Of a stretch of DNA of 64,000 nucleotides, positions 27,507 through 36,072 are shown piece by piece. The position numbers were made by a program, and so were the translations under genes. This DNA comes from a gamma proteobacterium NOR5-3 (GTDB lineage: Bacteria > Pseudomonadota > Gammaproteobacteria > Pseudomonadales > Halieaceae): NCBI GenBank assembly GCA_000158155.1, contig DS999405.1, positions 58,883-122,882 of the forward strand. Direction: 5' to 3'. The stretch's first letter is position 1. Each line of letters starts with the position of its first letter. A model generated the notes under the pieces. It searched no databases, was not told where the DNA came from, and saw nothing but the letters and a program-made list of their open reading frames with translations.

Positions 27507-28616
27507 TTAAATACCCAGCAACTGACAGAGAATGTTGATGGCAGCGTCCGCGACAATCAGATAAACCACCGCCGTTACCACGGCCTCTGTGGTAGCACGA
27601 CCCACCGCTTCGGAGTTTCGACCTGCGTTCATGCCTGCGCGGCAGCCTGCTATGGCGATAAGCAGCGCAAATATCAGGCCTTTGACAACGCCGACCAGAA
27701 AGTGGGTGATGGTAATGGCAGAGTCCAGTTGGCTGATGTACTGCAGGGGGGTGACTCCCATGCCGCCGGCGACCACGGCTCCGCCGACGATACCCAGAGC
27801 GTCAGCATAAACCACCAGTAGCGGCATCATGAGTAACAGAGCGAGCATTCTGGGTACCACCAGAAACTCCAGGGGGTTGATGCCCAGTGTGGTGATGGCA
27901 TCGATTTCCTCGTTGGTCTGCATGGTACTGAGCTGTGCTGCGTAGGCAGCGCCGGTGCGTCCCGCCATGACGATTGCGGTCATGAGTGCGCCCATTTCTC
28001 GAAGCATGCCGATCGCAACGAGGTCCGCGACAAACACCGCGGCACCAAACTGTTGAAGCTGAGCCGCCCCAAGATACGCCAGAATCATGCCCACAAGTAC
28101 GCTGGTGAGCGTGATGATGCCCATAGCCTGGGGCCCGGCCTGCGCCAGGCTCTCGATAAACTCACGACGGCGCATACCGGAGCGGCCCAGCAAAGTGCGC
28201 AACACCGCGCTGGTCGTTGCACCCAGAAACTCCAGAGACTCCAGTAAGTCATCACCGATGTCCGCCAGTGTGCTGCGCAGGTTCTTCAGTGTGAATAGGC
28301 CGGAGCTCGTTGCTGCCGTGCCCGCATAGGGCGCTACTGCGGTGGCCAACTTGAATAATTGGGTTTGCGAGTCAGGGGTGCCCAATAGTTCCAGCTGTCG
28401 CTGACCGGCGTAAGCAAGTCGCTGCAGGTGCAGAAGCTTTGCTTCCAGCCGCGGGTCCCAGACGGTGACCGATGTGACGTCCACCTTAAGAGGGCCTTCG
28501 GTCTCAAGGAGTGTTGTGAAGAGCGAGTCGAGGGTCGGCAGCACAGCTGCGCTCCAGTCGCCGGCGATGAGCAGCTGATCATCAGCGCTTAAAGATGCTG
28601 TGGCTGACTCACTCAT
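27507..28616 (-). CDS. MlaE-like ABC transporter permease with N-terminal STAS-like domain
   Basis: Permease of the MCE transporter. 369 residues: about 110 residues of STAS/anti-sigma-antagonist-like sequence (LLIAGDWSAAVLP onward) followed by an MlaE permease domain. Permease landmarks are TLLGRSGMRRREFIESLAQAG, ALMTAIVMAGRTGAAYAAQLS and NEEIDAITTLGINPLEFLV. The STAS fusion takes the place of a separate MlaB. The rest of the transporter follows on the same strand. This set lacks an MlaC-type periplasmic carrier and uses a PqiC-like lipoprotein, so it is a paralogue of the classical mla operon. Confidence 0.92.
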   Translation of the reverse strand: MSESATASLSADDQLLIAGDWSAAVLPTLDSLFTTLLETEGPLKVDVTSVTVWDPRLEAKLLHLQRLAYAGQRQLELLGTPDSQTQLFKLATAVAPYAGTAATSSGLFTLKNLRSTLADIGDDLLESLEFLGATTSAVLRTLLGRSGMRRREFIESLAQAGPQAMGIITLTSVLVGMILAYLGAAQLQQFGAAVFVADLVAIGMLREMGALMTAIVMAGRTGAAYAAQLSTMQTNEEIDAITTLGINPLEFLVVPRMLALLLMMPLLVVYADALGIVGGAVVAGGMGVTPLQYISQLDSAITITHFLVGVVKGLIFALLIAIAGCRAGMNAGRNSEAVGRATTEAVVTAVVYLIVADAAINILCQLLGI

Positions 28617-28663
28617 GCGCTGTCGCGCCGCGCCAGCTTATTGCAAAGATAGAACACGGTCGG

Positions 28664-29188
28664 CTATTGAAACGGCAAGGGTGGACGCACGTTCTCGATG
28701 GCTTCGTAAGCCTTTTGATAAATCTCTTGTATCGGCGTCTTGTCGCCGCCTTCATAGCGCCGGGCAATCATGGTTACAGGGAACAGATAGTTCTCGGTTT
28801 CCCCAAGGCGCAGCGCCCGGCTACGGCCCTGTATGTCTTCATACACAACCCAGTGCATATCGAGCTCCGTGGCAAGAAGATCACCCAGAGCGACGCCCAT
28901 GGCCTGGAGCTCTCGGGTTTGATCCGGGCGTACATGACCGTCATCGAGTAAGCGCTGCAGATAGTCAAGCTCAGTCTGGCTCCGGCAGCAGCGACCGCCG
29001 TAGTAGCGCAGCGTGAGCTCGTTGAGTGATTCGCGCTGCACATCCATATATTGGCGGTCCAGGGGGTTGAGGGCCGTCACCCGCTTGTCCAGCAATTGGG
29101 CTGAGGCTCCGGGACTGAGCAGGAGTCCCAGGAGGAGTGCGAGAACGGCCGGAGCCTGCGCGCCCGAGGGACGCTTCGCAGACCCCAC
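28664..29188 (-). CDS. DUF3806-type exported protein, uncharacterised
   Basis: Exported protein of unknown function. From the GTG at 29188 the product opens with a good signal peptide (VLALLLGLLLSPGASAQ). It then shows a DUF3806-like pattern: GVALGDLLATELDMHWVVYE followed by LFPVTMIARRYEGGD. The frame stays open upstream to 29299, but those extra residues are not signal-like, so the GTG with an upstream GAGAAG is preferred. It ends 47 bp before the MlaE-like permease gene on the same strand and may be cotranscribed. Confidence 0.72.
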   Translation of the reverse strand: MGSAKRPSGAQAPAVLALLLGLLLSPGASAQLLDKRVTALNPLDRQYMDVQRESLNELTLRYYGGRCCRSQTELDYLQRLLDDGHVRPDQTRELQAMGVALGDLLATELDMHWVVYEDIQGRSRALRLGETENYLFPVTMIARRYEGGDKTPIQEIYQKAYEAIENVRPPLPFQ

Positions 29189-29360
29189 GGGGCTTCTCAG
29201 GATTGTTAAAAGTCGCGTTTGTAACGCTCGAAACTGCTTGTAAAACGAAATCAAGTCGCCTATTCCCCTCAGCTTTGCTTGTGTTCGGCATATTGTCATG
29301 GATAATTGCTGGCCTTCAACGGCACATTAGCCACTTAACCGCAGCGGTACTCTTAAGACT

Positions 29361-30233
29361 ATGATCACAGGCAGCATTGTCGCCCTCGTTACACCCATGC
29401 ACCCGGATGGTCAGATTGACTATTCGGCGCTCGATGGTTTGCTCGACTGGCACGTGGCCGCGGGCACCTCAGCGATCGTCGCGGTGGGTACAACCGGCGA
29501 AAGTGCGACACTTGATGTCCATGAACATCTTGATCTTATCAGGCATTGCGTAAAATACCTCGCCGGTCGCTTGCCGGTAATTGCAGGCACTGGCGCCAAC
29601 TCTACGCGAGAGGCCATCGAACTCACGCGCGGGGCTGCATCGGTAGGCGTTGACGCCTGCCTACTCGTGACGCCTTATTATAATCGTCCCTCCCAGCGCG
29701 GGCTCTATGAGCACTTCAAAGCGGTGGCCGAAGCGGTGAGGGTCCCGCAAATCCTTTACAACGTGCCTTCACGTACCGCCGTCGATATGAGCAATGAAAC
29801 GACGCAGCGACTCTGCGCCGTCGAAAATATTGTGGGCATCAAGGATGCGACCGGGGATTTGGGTCGGGGCAAGCAACTTCTTAGCATGGTCCCCGAAGAC
29901 TTTGCGGTCTATTCCGGCGATGATGCGACCGCAGCCAACCTGATACTTGCCGGGGCAAAGGGAAACATTTCTGTCACAGCCAACGTGGTACCTGAGCGTG
30001 TAGCGGCACTGTGCGCCGCAGCCCTGGCAGGTGATGAGGCAACGGTGCGGGAACTTGATGAGAGCCTTAAGGGTCTCAACGCCGCGATGTTTGTAGAAGC
30101 CAATCCCATGCCGGTGAAGTATGCGCTTTCGAAGCTGGGTCGTATGCAGCAGGGCATTCGACTGCCGCTGACCTTCCCCGAAGGGGATGCTGCGGCCTTG
30201 ATTGACGCGGCACTGGAGAGCATGGGCGTATGA
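29361..30233 (+). CDS. dapA: 4-hydroxy-tetrahydrodipicolinate synthase
   Basis: First committed step of lysine/diaminopimelate synthesis: condensation of pyruvate and aspartate semialdehyde. 290 residues with the class I aldolase pattern: VGTTGESATL at about 42-51, the catalytic Tyr in PYYNRPSQRG and a second in LYNVPSRTAVD, and the Schiff-base Lys in GIKDATGDLGR near 161. The stop overlaps the bamC start (ATGA), the classic dapA-bamC pairing. Confidence 0.97.
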   Translation: MITGSIVALVTPMHPDGQIDYSALDGLLDWHVAAGTSAIVAVGTTGESATLDVHEHLDLIRHCVKYLAGRLPVIAGTGANSTREAIELTRGAASVGVDACLLVTPYYNRPSQRGLYEHFKAVAEAVRVPQILYNVPSRTAVDMSNETTQRLCAVENIVGIKDATGDLGRGKQLLSMVPEDFAVYSGDDATAANLILAGAKGNISVTANVVPERVAALCAAALAGDEATVRELDESLKGLNAAMFVEANPMPVKYALSKLGRMQQGIRLPLTFPEGDAAALIDAALESMGV

Positions 30234-31267
30234 AGGCTCTGAAGCTTGGTGCCCTGTTACTCGTTCTGGCGCCGCTTGGCGCATGCGGCTATCTTTTTGG
30301 CGACAATGGCGTATTTCGCGACTCTGCGGGAGATTATCGCGAAGCGCGGGAAATGCCGCCCATCAGTCTCCCCCCGGGCACGCAAACCGACGAGTTTGTG
30401 GATATATATCCCATCCCCAAGGTGGAGAGTGACCCGCAGTTTGGCGATCCCAACAAGGTTCCCCGGCCGGCGCCGTTAGTGTCTGCCAGTGCGGATCAGT
30501 TGGTGCGAATTCAAAAGCTGGGCGAAGACACCTGGGCATTGGTTGCCATCGCGCCGGGTCAGCTTTGGCCACAACTGCGGAGCTTTCTGTCTGCCGCCAA
30601 CATTGATATCGCCCGCATGGATGCTCGCGCCGGAATCATTGAGTCCACCTATCTGGTGCTCGAAGAAGACCCCAGGCCTACGCGCTTCCGTTTTCGGGTG
30701 GAGCGCGGCGTGCAGCGCGGCAACAGTGAGTTGCATGTCCTGCAGATGTTTCAGACCAGCGACGGCGATGTCTGGCCCGAACAGTCAGACGACTTATTTA
30801 TCGAATCGGAGCTGTTGCGCGGCGTTGCGCAGTATGTCGCCAACAGTGCTGACACGGCACCGGTCTCTATGATGGCTGAGCAGTCCATCAGTGCCGGTGG
30901 GAAAGTCTCCCTGGGTGATGATGACCTGGGGAGCTTTATTGCCCTGGAGCTGCCTTTTGATCGCGCCTGGGCGTCTATAGCGCGCTCCCTGGAACTGTCA
31001 GGTTTCGATATTATGGATCGCAATCGTAGTGAAGGCCGCTACTATTTGCGTTACGTTGGCGATGACGACGAAGAAGGTTCGGGCTGGTTTGCCTGGTTGG
31101 GTGATGACGACAAGCATCCTGCCGATGGAGTGCCCCTGATTCTGGATGTGGAAGCCCAGGCTCCCCAGCGCATGATCATTCGTATGTCTTTTGAAGAAGG
31201 TGGGGCCTCGCTTACTCGAGAACAGATCGAAGCGCTGTTGGTATTGGTCAAGGGCAATATCAGCTAG
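30230..31267 (+). CDS. bamC: Outer membrane protein assembly factor BamC
   Basis: Lipoprotein of the BAM complex that inserts beta-barrel proteins into the outer membrane. Signal peptide with lipobox ending at Cys19 (PLGAC), an unstructured N-terminal segment (DYREAREMPPISLPPG, the conserved BamD-contacting part), and two helix-grip domains (from about 90 and about 225). 345 residues. Translationally coupled to dapA and sharing its TAG with the next gene's start. Confidence 0.93.
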   Translation: MKALKLGALLLVLAPLGACGYLFGDNGVFRDSAGDYREAREMPPISLPPGTQTDEFVDIYPIPKVESDPQFGDPNKVPRPAPLVSASADQLVRIQKLGEDTWALVAIAPGQLWPQLRSFLSAANIDIARMDARAGIIESTYLVLEEDPRPTRFRFRVERGVQRGNSELHVLQMFQTSDGDVWPEQSDDLFIESELLRGVAQYVANSADTAPVSMMAEQSISAGGKVSLGDDDLGSFIALELPFDRAWASIARSLELSGFDIMDRNRSEGRYYLRYVGDDDEEGSGWFAWLGDDDKHPADGVPLILDVEAQAPQRMIIRMSFEEGGASLTREQIEALLVLVKGNIS

Positions 31268-32064
31268 TGAGAATGGCTTCTCTGGGCAGCGGTAGCCGAG
31301 GCAACGCGACCCTGATTCAAACACAGCAAAGCTGTGTCATGGTCGATTGCGGTTTTACCCTCAAAGAGATTCAGCGCCGCGCCGCACAGCGTCAGGTGGA
31401 TCTGGGTAGTCTCGACGCTATTTTGGTGACCCACGAACACAGTGATCACAGCAGCGGTGTCGCCGCTCTCGCCCGGTGCTATCACATCCCTGTGTATCTC
31501 ACTCACGGAACCTTTGCCAGCGGCCGCATTGGTCGCTGTCCTCAAATCCAGGTATTCAACGGCGATACCCAATTGCATATTGGCGCGTTTACCGTGCGGG
31601 CGGTAACCGTACCGCATGATGCGCGAGAACCCGTTCAGTATTGCTTCGAGTCCGCCGGGCATCGCGCCGGGGTTCTCACCGATTTAGGTTCAGTGACCTC
31701 GCATGTTCGGGATGCCTTTGACCATTGCGATCTTTTGCTTTTGGAGTTCAATCATGACCGCCAGCTTCTGGCTGAGGGCCCATATCCTGCATCCCTGAAG
31801 CGTCGCGTCGGCGGTGACTGGGGACACTTGTCCAATGCCCAGGCGGCGAAGTTGCTCGGACAGCTGAATTTACAGCGGTTGGAGCACCTTGTGATTGCGC
31901 ACATCAGCGAGAAGAACAATAGTCGGGACGCTGTGGAGGAGCAGTTGCGACAAACCGACCCGGAACTGCTGGCGAAAACGATTTGGGCTTCCCAGGCCCA
32001 TGGCTTTGACTGGATCGAGGCGTCTCGCAAAAGCGTTTTGCAGGCATCGTGTGAACGGGTTTAG
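31267..32064 (+). CDS. MBL-fold metallo-hydrolase (YycJ/WalJ-like)
   Basis: Metallo-beta-lactamase-fold hydrolase, 265 residues. SLGSGSRGNATLI at the N-terminus, the metal site THEHSDHSSGV at about 56-66, LTDLGSVTSHV near 142, LLEFNHD near 159 and a C-terminal HISEKNN. These match phosphodiesterase/nuclease-like MBL proteins found after bamC in Pseudomonas-type genomes. The GTG at 31267 shares one base with the bamC stop; ATG at 31273 is an alternative. Substrate unknown; possibly a nuclease or cyclic phosphate hydrolase. Confidence 0.87.
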   Translation: MRMASLGSGSRGNATLIQTQQSCVMVDCGFTLKEIQRRAAQRQVDLGSLDAILVTHEHSDHSSGVAALARCYHIPVYLTHGTFASGRIGRCPQIQVFNGDTQLHIGAFTVRAVTVPHDAREPVQYCFESAGHRAGVLTDLGSVTSHVRDAFDHCDLLLLEFNHDRQLLAEGPYPASLKRRVGGDWGHLSNAQAAKLLGQLNLQRLEHLVIAHISEKNNSRDAVEEQLRQTDPELLAKTIWASQAHGFDWIEASRKSVLQASCERV

Positions 32065-32132
32065 CATGATCCACTGGCAGGGAGCGCCGGCAAAAGGGCA
32101 TACTGTGGCCGCCCACTTTTTACGAGGTGCCT

Positions 32133-33302
32133 GTGTCTAAAGACCCCATCAGTATCGTGCAGCGGGGAAACCTGCAAAACCTTGAGAAGACTCTGCGTAA
32201 GCAGTGGCGTCTTGGTCAAAGTATTGTGTTGTGCTGGTGCTGGGATGAGCGTGGCCTGCTGGTTATTTTTGTCCCGCATTATTTTCTGGGTAACTACTGC
32301 GCTCACCGCGATGATCCTGAGGTTGCCAATGAAAACGAAAACTATATACGGGCATTGATCTCAGGACGGCGCCGCAAGAGCCGCGATGAACTTTTTGCCG
32401 TCGCCGTCCGGCTGGGAGTATCTCCAACGTTTATCAAGTTGGAAAATCCCCTGGATGAATCGATCTCGGTGATGAGTGGTGTGGAAGAGATTATTCGTCG
32501 CTATGGACTGAGCTTTGTGGAGCGGCGCGGCGTATTGCTGTTTGATATTGCGGATTTTTCCCTGTTCAGCTCCTTTGAGCAGGCGAGCCAGCTCAATAGT
32601 CTGTCCTACTCTATGAACTCTGTGTACAACAAGCTCGCCGCGCGGGGTATGGAGATCAATTTTGCGCGCACCACCACCGGTGACGGATATTATGTCTGGA
32701 ATCGTGACAATCACCCCCAGTCAGATCAGGAGCTGTTTCTTTTTCTACAGCTTGTGCTGGCCGACAACGCTCTGGCGCGGGCAGCCTCCCGGGGAAACAC
32801 GGTACCTGTGGTACGTGCGGCCTTCCATATTGGCAGCCACTACGAGCTGTATCAGGCTGAGGGTGTTAACCCAACGGTGTTTAGTTACATCGTCGGAGAT
32901 GTGACCATTGAGCTGGCCCGTATTCTGGATAAAACCCTGCCGGGGCAGGTGATGCTGGGTGACTTTGGTGCCTGTGCGGGACAGGAGCACGGGAGTGCGG
33001 AATTCGTTCAGGGCTGTGCAGAGGCCGCCAAGGCCCTGGAAGGTCTGACGCTCATGGGCAAGCCACTGCGCGCCTTGCGTAGCTGGCTGTCGCGGGATGC
33101 CTCGGCGGACGGCGCAGGGCAGCCTCTGGATGTGACCATTACCGACAAGCACGGCCTCAAGCATCACGCTTTCAATTTGCAGGGAGAGCTGGAGTTTGAA
33201 GACACCAGTATCACGCTGGGAATGACCCCGGAAGAGTTCCATGAGGCACGGGAAAAGTATCAGCCGCGAGGGAATGGAAAATCCGATTCCTGGTGGGTGT
33301 AG
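32133..33302 (+). CDS. Class III nucleotide cyclase-like protein, uncharacterised
   Basis: No characterised gene recognised. About 130 residues of unfamiliar N-terminal sequence are followed by a region resembling a class III adenylyl/guanylyl cyclase domain. Visible there are LLFDIADFS (136-143, first metal Asp), TTTGDGYYVW (second metal Asp in GDG, about 184) and AAFHIGSHYELY (about 229-240, as the family's HxG strand). VGDVTIELARIL (about 254-265) matches the Asn/Arg catalytic helix by eye, with Arg kept but Asn replaced by Ile. No membrane segment. GTG at 32133 is preferred over GTG 32127 because ACGAGG fits it as ribosome binding site. Overlaps rsmJ by 10 bp. Confidence 0.65.
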   Translation: MSKDPISIVQRGNLQNLEKTLRKQWRLGQSIVLCWCWDERGLLVIFVPHYFLGNYCAHRDDPEVANENENYIRALISGRRRKSRDELFAVAVRLGVSPTFIKLENPLDESISVMSGVEEIIRRYGLSFVERRGVLLFDIADFSLFSSFEQASQLNSLSYSMNSVYNKLAARGMEINFARTTTGDGYYVWNRDNHPQSDQELFLFLQLVLADNALARAASRGNTVPVVRAAFHIGSHYELYQAEGVNPTVFSYIVGDVTIELARILDKTLPGQVMLGDFGACAGQEHGSAEFVQGCAEAAKALEGLTLMGKPLRALRSWLSRDASADGAGQPLDVTITDKHGLKHHAFNLQGELEFEDTSITLGMTPEEFHEAREKYQPRGNGKSDSWWV

Positions 33303-34123
33303 TCGCGCCGTCTTTGCAAGACAGGCAGCGCGCGACGGAGATTGCCGGGCAGTTCGACATTCCCCTTTTGGACGCGTCCTGCCGCCCCCGGGACCTGGAA
33401 GCAGGGCGCGGGGTATTGCAGCTGATCGACGGTGTCCCTTCGATTGCGCTCACCGGACGTGACGTTCCGGGCGCCGTTACCATTGATTTTGCAGATAAAT
33501 CTATGGCCCGCCGTCGCCGCGGCGGGCACAACGAACTGCTGGGAAAGGCGGTAGGCTGGAAACAGGCGCACGCTCCGGGGGTTCTGGATGCCACCGGTGG
33601 CTATGGTCGTGATGCGTTTCTACTTGCGGACCTGGGCTGTCAGGTAACGGTGTGCGAGCGCGACCCTGTGATGGCGCTGTTGTTTGGGGATGCCTTGATG
33701 CGAGCCTCGGCCTCCGGCGATGAATGGCTTGCGTCAGTGGTGGCCAGAATGCGTCTGCTTGATCGTGATGCGGTAGATCTGGAGGCGTCTGTATTGACTG
33801 CAGTAGACGTAATTTATCTTGATCCCATGTTTCCCCTTGACCGACGTGCAGCGCCCGCCAAGGAAATGCAGGTTCTGCATCAGCTTCTGGCCTTTGAAGC
33901 GGCAAATAGACACCCTGAGGCTGAAGCACAGCAGGCAAAATCGGCGTCAGAAGAACAGGCCCGCAATGCTCAGGATGCAGCGCTTCTGGCCTGGGCCAGA
34001 GCTCAGGATGTGCGTCGTGTGGTGGTAAAGCGGCCTCGTCGTGCACCAGCGATTCCCGGCCCCGCTGTGGGCCATTGCCTCACAGGAAAATCTGTACGCT
34101 TTGATGTTTATCCCGTTTCCTAG
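33293..34123 (+). CDS. rsmJ: 16S rRNA (guanine1516-N2)-methyltransferase RsmJ
   Basis: SAM-dependent methyltransferase modifying G1516 of 16S rRNA. 276 residues with the RsmJ-type core: VLDATGGYGRDAFLLADLG (SAM loop, about 99-117), VTVCERDPVMALL, YLDPMFPLDRRAA (catalytic motif, about 177-189), and VVVKRPRRAPAIPG. The region before the C-terminus carries an Ala/Gln/Glu-rich insert (EAEAQQAKSASEEQARNA) not seen in E. coli. The GTG start lies within the end of the cyclase-like gene. Confidence 0.9.
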   Translation: MGVVAPSLQDRQRATEIAGQFDIPLLDASCRPRDLEAGRGVLQLIDGVPSIALTGRDVPGAVTIDFADKSMARRRRGGHNELLGKAVGWKQAHAPGVLDATGGYGRDAFLLADLGCQVTVCERDPVMALLFGDALMRASASGDEWLASVVARMRLLDRDAVDLEASVLTAVDVIYLDPMFPLDRRAAPAKEMQVLHQLLAFEAANRHPEAEAQQAKSASEEQARNAQDAALLAWARAQDVRRVVVKRPRRAPAIPGPAVGHCLTGKSVRFDVYPVS

Positions 34124-34139
34124 AGGCGGGGACTTTTTT
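34111..34139 (+). terminator. Weak intrinsic terminator-like hairpin after rsmJ
   Basis: TCCCG and CGGGGA can pair across the rsmJ stop codon, followed shortly by a run of six T (34134-34139). The stem is only 4-5 bp, so efficiency is doubtful. Confidence 0.35.
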
Positions 34140-34164
34140 ACAGTGACGATAAGGAAGAATAATC

Positions 34165-34932
34165 GTGAGTGATAGTTTTCGTGCGTTGATCACCGGTGCA
34201 TCGGCCGGTCTCGGAGAGTCCTACGTAAAGCAGCTTGCCGAGCGCTGCGACAGTATGTTGGTGGTCGCCCGGCGGGGCGACAGACTGCGGGAGCTGGCCG
34301 ATGCCCTGGCCGGTCAATGTGCTGTAGACATACTGGAGGCGGATCTTGCTACCGTCGAGGGGCAGGCGCGCGTGGTGGAGGCTATCCGTCAGGGGCCGGC
34401 GCTGGACTTGCTGGTGAACAATGCGGGGTACTCCACCATTGGACCTTATGCCGCGAGCGATCTGGATGATGAGCTTGGAATGCTGCGTCTGCATAACGAA
34501 GCTCCCATGGTGCTTACCCGGGCGGCGCTCCCGGCCATGATTGAACGCGGTACAGGCGCCGTGATTAATGTTGCCTCCATAGCGGGGCTGGTGAGCACGC
34601 CTAATGTTGCAGTCTACGGTGCGACAAAAGCGTTTCTGGTGAGCTTTACACGCGCGCTGCGTCAGGAACTCAAAGATAGCGGGATTCGCATGCAGTGCCT
34701 CTGCCCGGGCTATACGCGATCAGAAATCCATAGTCGCGAGACCATGAAGGGGTTTGACGTAAACATCGTGCCAGAGAAGCTCTGGATGGATGCGGATACC
34801 GTGGTCGCACAAAGCCTGGCGGCCATCATCGATAATGCGGATCAGTGGCTCCTGGTCAGTGGGGATCACAACCGAAAGGTCGTGGCGCGGGAGATGGATG
34901 CACTGCGGTCCGATTTACATTACCCGGCCTAG
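34165..34932 (+). CDS. Short-chain dehydrogenase/reductase
   Basis: SDR of 255 residues with the cofactor motif TGASAGLG at 10-17, [10 protein letters not shown] near 86-95, catalytic Ser in [10 protein letters not shown] and the YGATKAF active-site pair near 151-157. The [10 protein letters not shown] stretch and C-terminal pattern resemble the DltE/YqjQ-like SDRs. Start GTG at 34165 with AAGGAAG upstream. Its TAG and the convergent dapE stop share the palindrome CTAG. Substrate unknown. Confidence 0.88.
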   Translation: MSDSFRALITGASAGLGESYVKQLAERCDSMLVVARRGDRLRELADALAGQCAVDILEADLATVEGQARVVEAIRQGPALDLLVNNAGYSTIGPYAASDLDDELGMLRLHNEAPMVLTRAALPAMIERGTGAVINVASIAGLVSTPNVAVYGATKAFLVSFTRALRQELKDSGIRMQCLCPGYTRSEIHSRETMKGFDVNIVPEKLWMDADTVVAQSLAAIIDNADQWLLVSGDHNRKVVAREMDALRSDLHYPA

Positions 34933-36071
34933 GTCTCCCCTAGCAAACGCCTGAGGATACCTTCGTACATGGCGGCAAGCTTTGGGAGGTCGGCTACCCG
35001 AACGTGTTCGTTGACACGATGGATGCTGGCGTTGATCGGACCCAGCTCCACGAGCTGGGCACCATAGGGCGCAATAAAGCGACCGTCCGAGGTGCCGCCG
35101 CTGGTGGAGAGCCGGGTTTCGACGCCGGTAACTTCCAGAACGGCGGCGTGACAGGCCCGGGTTAGCTCGCCTTCAGCGGTGATAAAGGGCTCTCCGCTGA
35201 GGTTCCACTGAATATCCGCCGTGACCGAGTGGGCCGCCAGAGTCTCCTGGACGGCTTTTCGCAGGCTTTCTGACGTTTGTTCCGTAGAAAAGCGGAAGTT
35301 AAGCAGCAGGTCGACGTGTCCGGGAATGACATTCGTGGCACCGGTACCCGTGTGTAAATTGGTGATCTGGAAACTGGTAGCGGGAAAATACGCGTTACCC
35401 TGATCCCACTGCCGGGTGATGAGTTCTCCCAGCGCTGGCAGTGCGCGGTGCAGGGGGTTGTCAGCATGTTGGGGATAGGCCACATGACCCTGGCGTCCGT
35501 GGATTTTGAGCGCGCCGTTTAAAGACCCCCGGCGGCCATTCTTAATGGTATCTCCCAGCACTTCGTTGCTCGAGGGCTCACCTACTATGCAATAGTCGAT
35601 GTTGATGTCTTGCTCTGCTAACCATTCCATAACCTTGACGGTGCCGTGCGTGGCAGGTCCTTCTTCGTCCGAGGTGATAAGAAAGCCAATGCGCCCCTCC
35701 TGCGGCCTGTGGTTTGCCAGGAAGTCCTCGCAGGCAACAATCATTGCGGCCAGGCTGCCCTTCATATCAGCGGCGCCTCGCCCGTAAAGTAGTCCGTCGC
35801 GAATGCTCGGAACAAAGGGATCGCTGGCCCATTCGCTGTCCGGCCCCGGTGGCACTACGTCAGTGTGCCCGGCAAATGCCAGCAGCGGACCGCCTGTTCC
35901 CCACTGGGCCCAAAAGTTTTGCGTGTCACCGAAGGGCAGGGGAGTGCAGTGAAAGCCCAGAGCCTCCAGGCGCTGCATCATCAGCGTCTGACAGCCGGCA
36001 TCTTCCGGCGTGACCGAGGCCCGGGTGATGAGTTCGCAGGCCAGTGCCAGTGTTCGTTCCGTGTCGCTCAT
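34929..36071 (-). CDS. dapE: Succinyl-diaminopimelate desuccinylase
   Basis: Di-zinc M20 hydrolase releasing LL-diaminopimelate from its N-succinyl form. 380 residues with metal ligands in [12 protein letters not shown] (His) and [13 protein letters not shown] (bridging Asp), the catalytic/bridging Glu pair in ITSDEEGPA, and a C-terminal [14 protein letters not shown] His motif. Start ATG at 36071 ([14 protein letters not shown]), 1 bp after the dapD stop; the longer frame reads into dapD and is rejected. Last gene of the dapC-dapD-dapE run. Confidence 0.97.
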   Translation of the reverse strand: MSDTERTLALACELITRASVTPEDAGCQTLMMQRLEALGFHCTPLPFGDTQNFWAQWGTGGPLLAFAGHTDVVPPGPDSEWASDPFVPSIRDGLLYGRGAADMKGSLAAMIVACEDFLANHRPQEGRIGFLITSDEEGPATHGTVKVMEWLAEQDINIDYCIVGEPSSNEVLGDTIKNGRRGSLNGALKIHGRQGHVAYPQHADNPLHRALPALGELITRQWDQGNAYFPATSFQITNLHTGTGATNVIPGHVDLLLNFRFSTEQTSESLRKAVQETLAAHSVTADIQWNLSGEPFITAEGELTRACHAAVLEVTGVETRLSTSGGTSDGRFIAPYGAQLVELGPINASIHRVNEHVRVADLPKLAAMYEGILRRLLGET

Positions 36072-36072
36072 A

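Noticed and set aside
29189-29299. N-terminal extension of the DUF3806 protein to 29299
   Set aside because: The extra residues are not signal-like and would bury the signal peptide about 50 residues in; the GTG at 29188 is a better start.
34929-34932. Shared CTAG where the SDR and dapE stop codons overlap on opposite strands
   Set aside because: A curiosity of convergent packing; CTAG naturally contains TAG on both strands.
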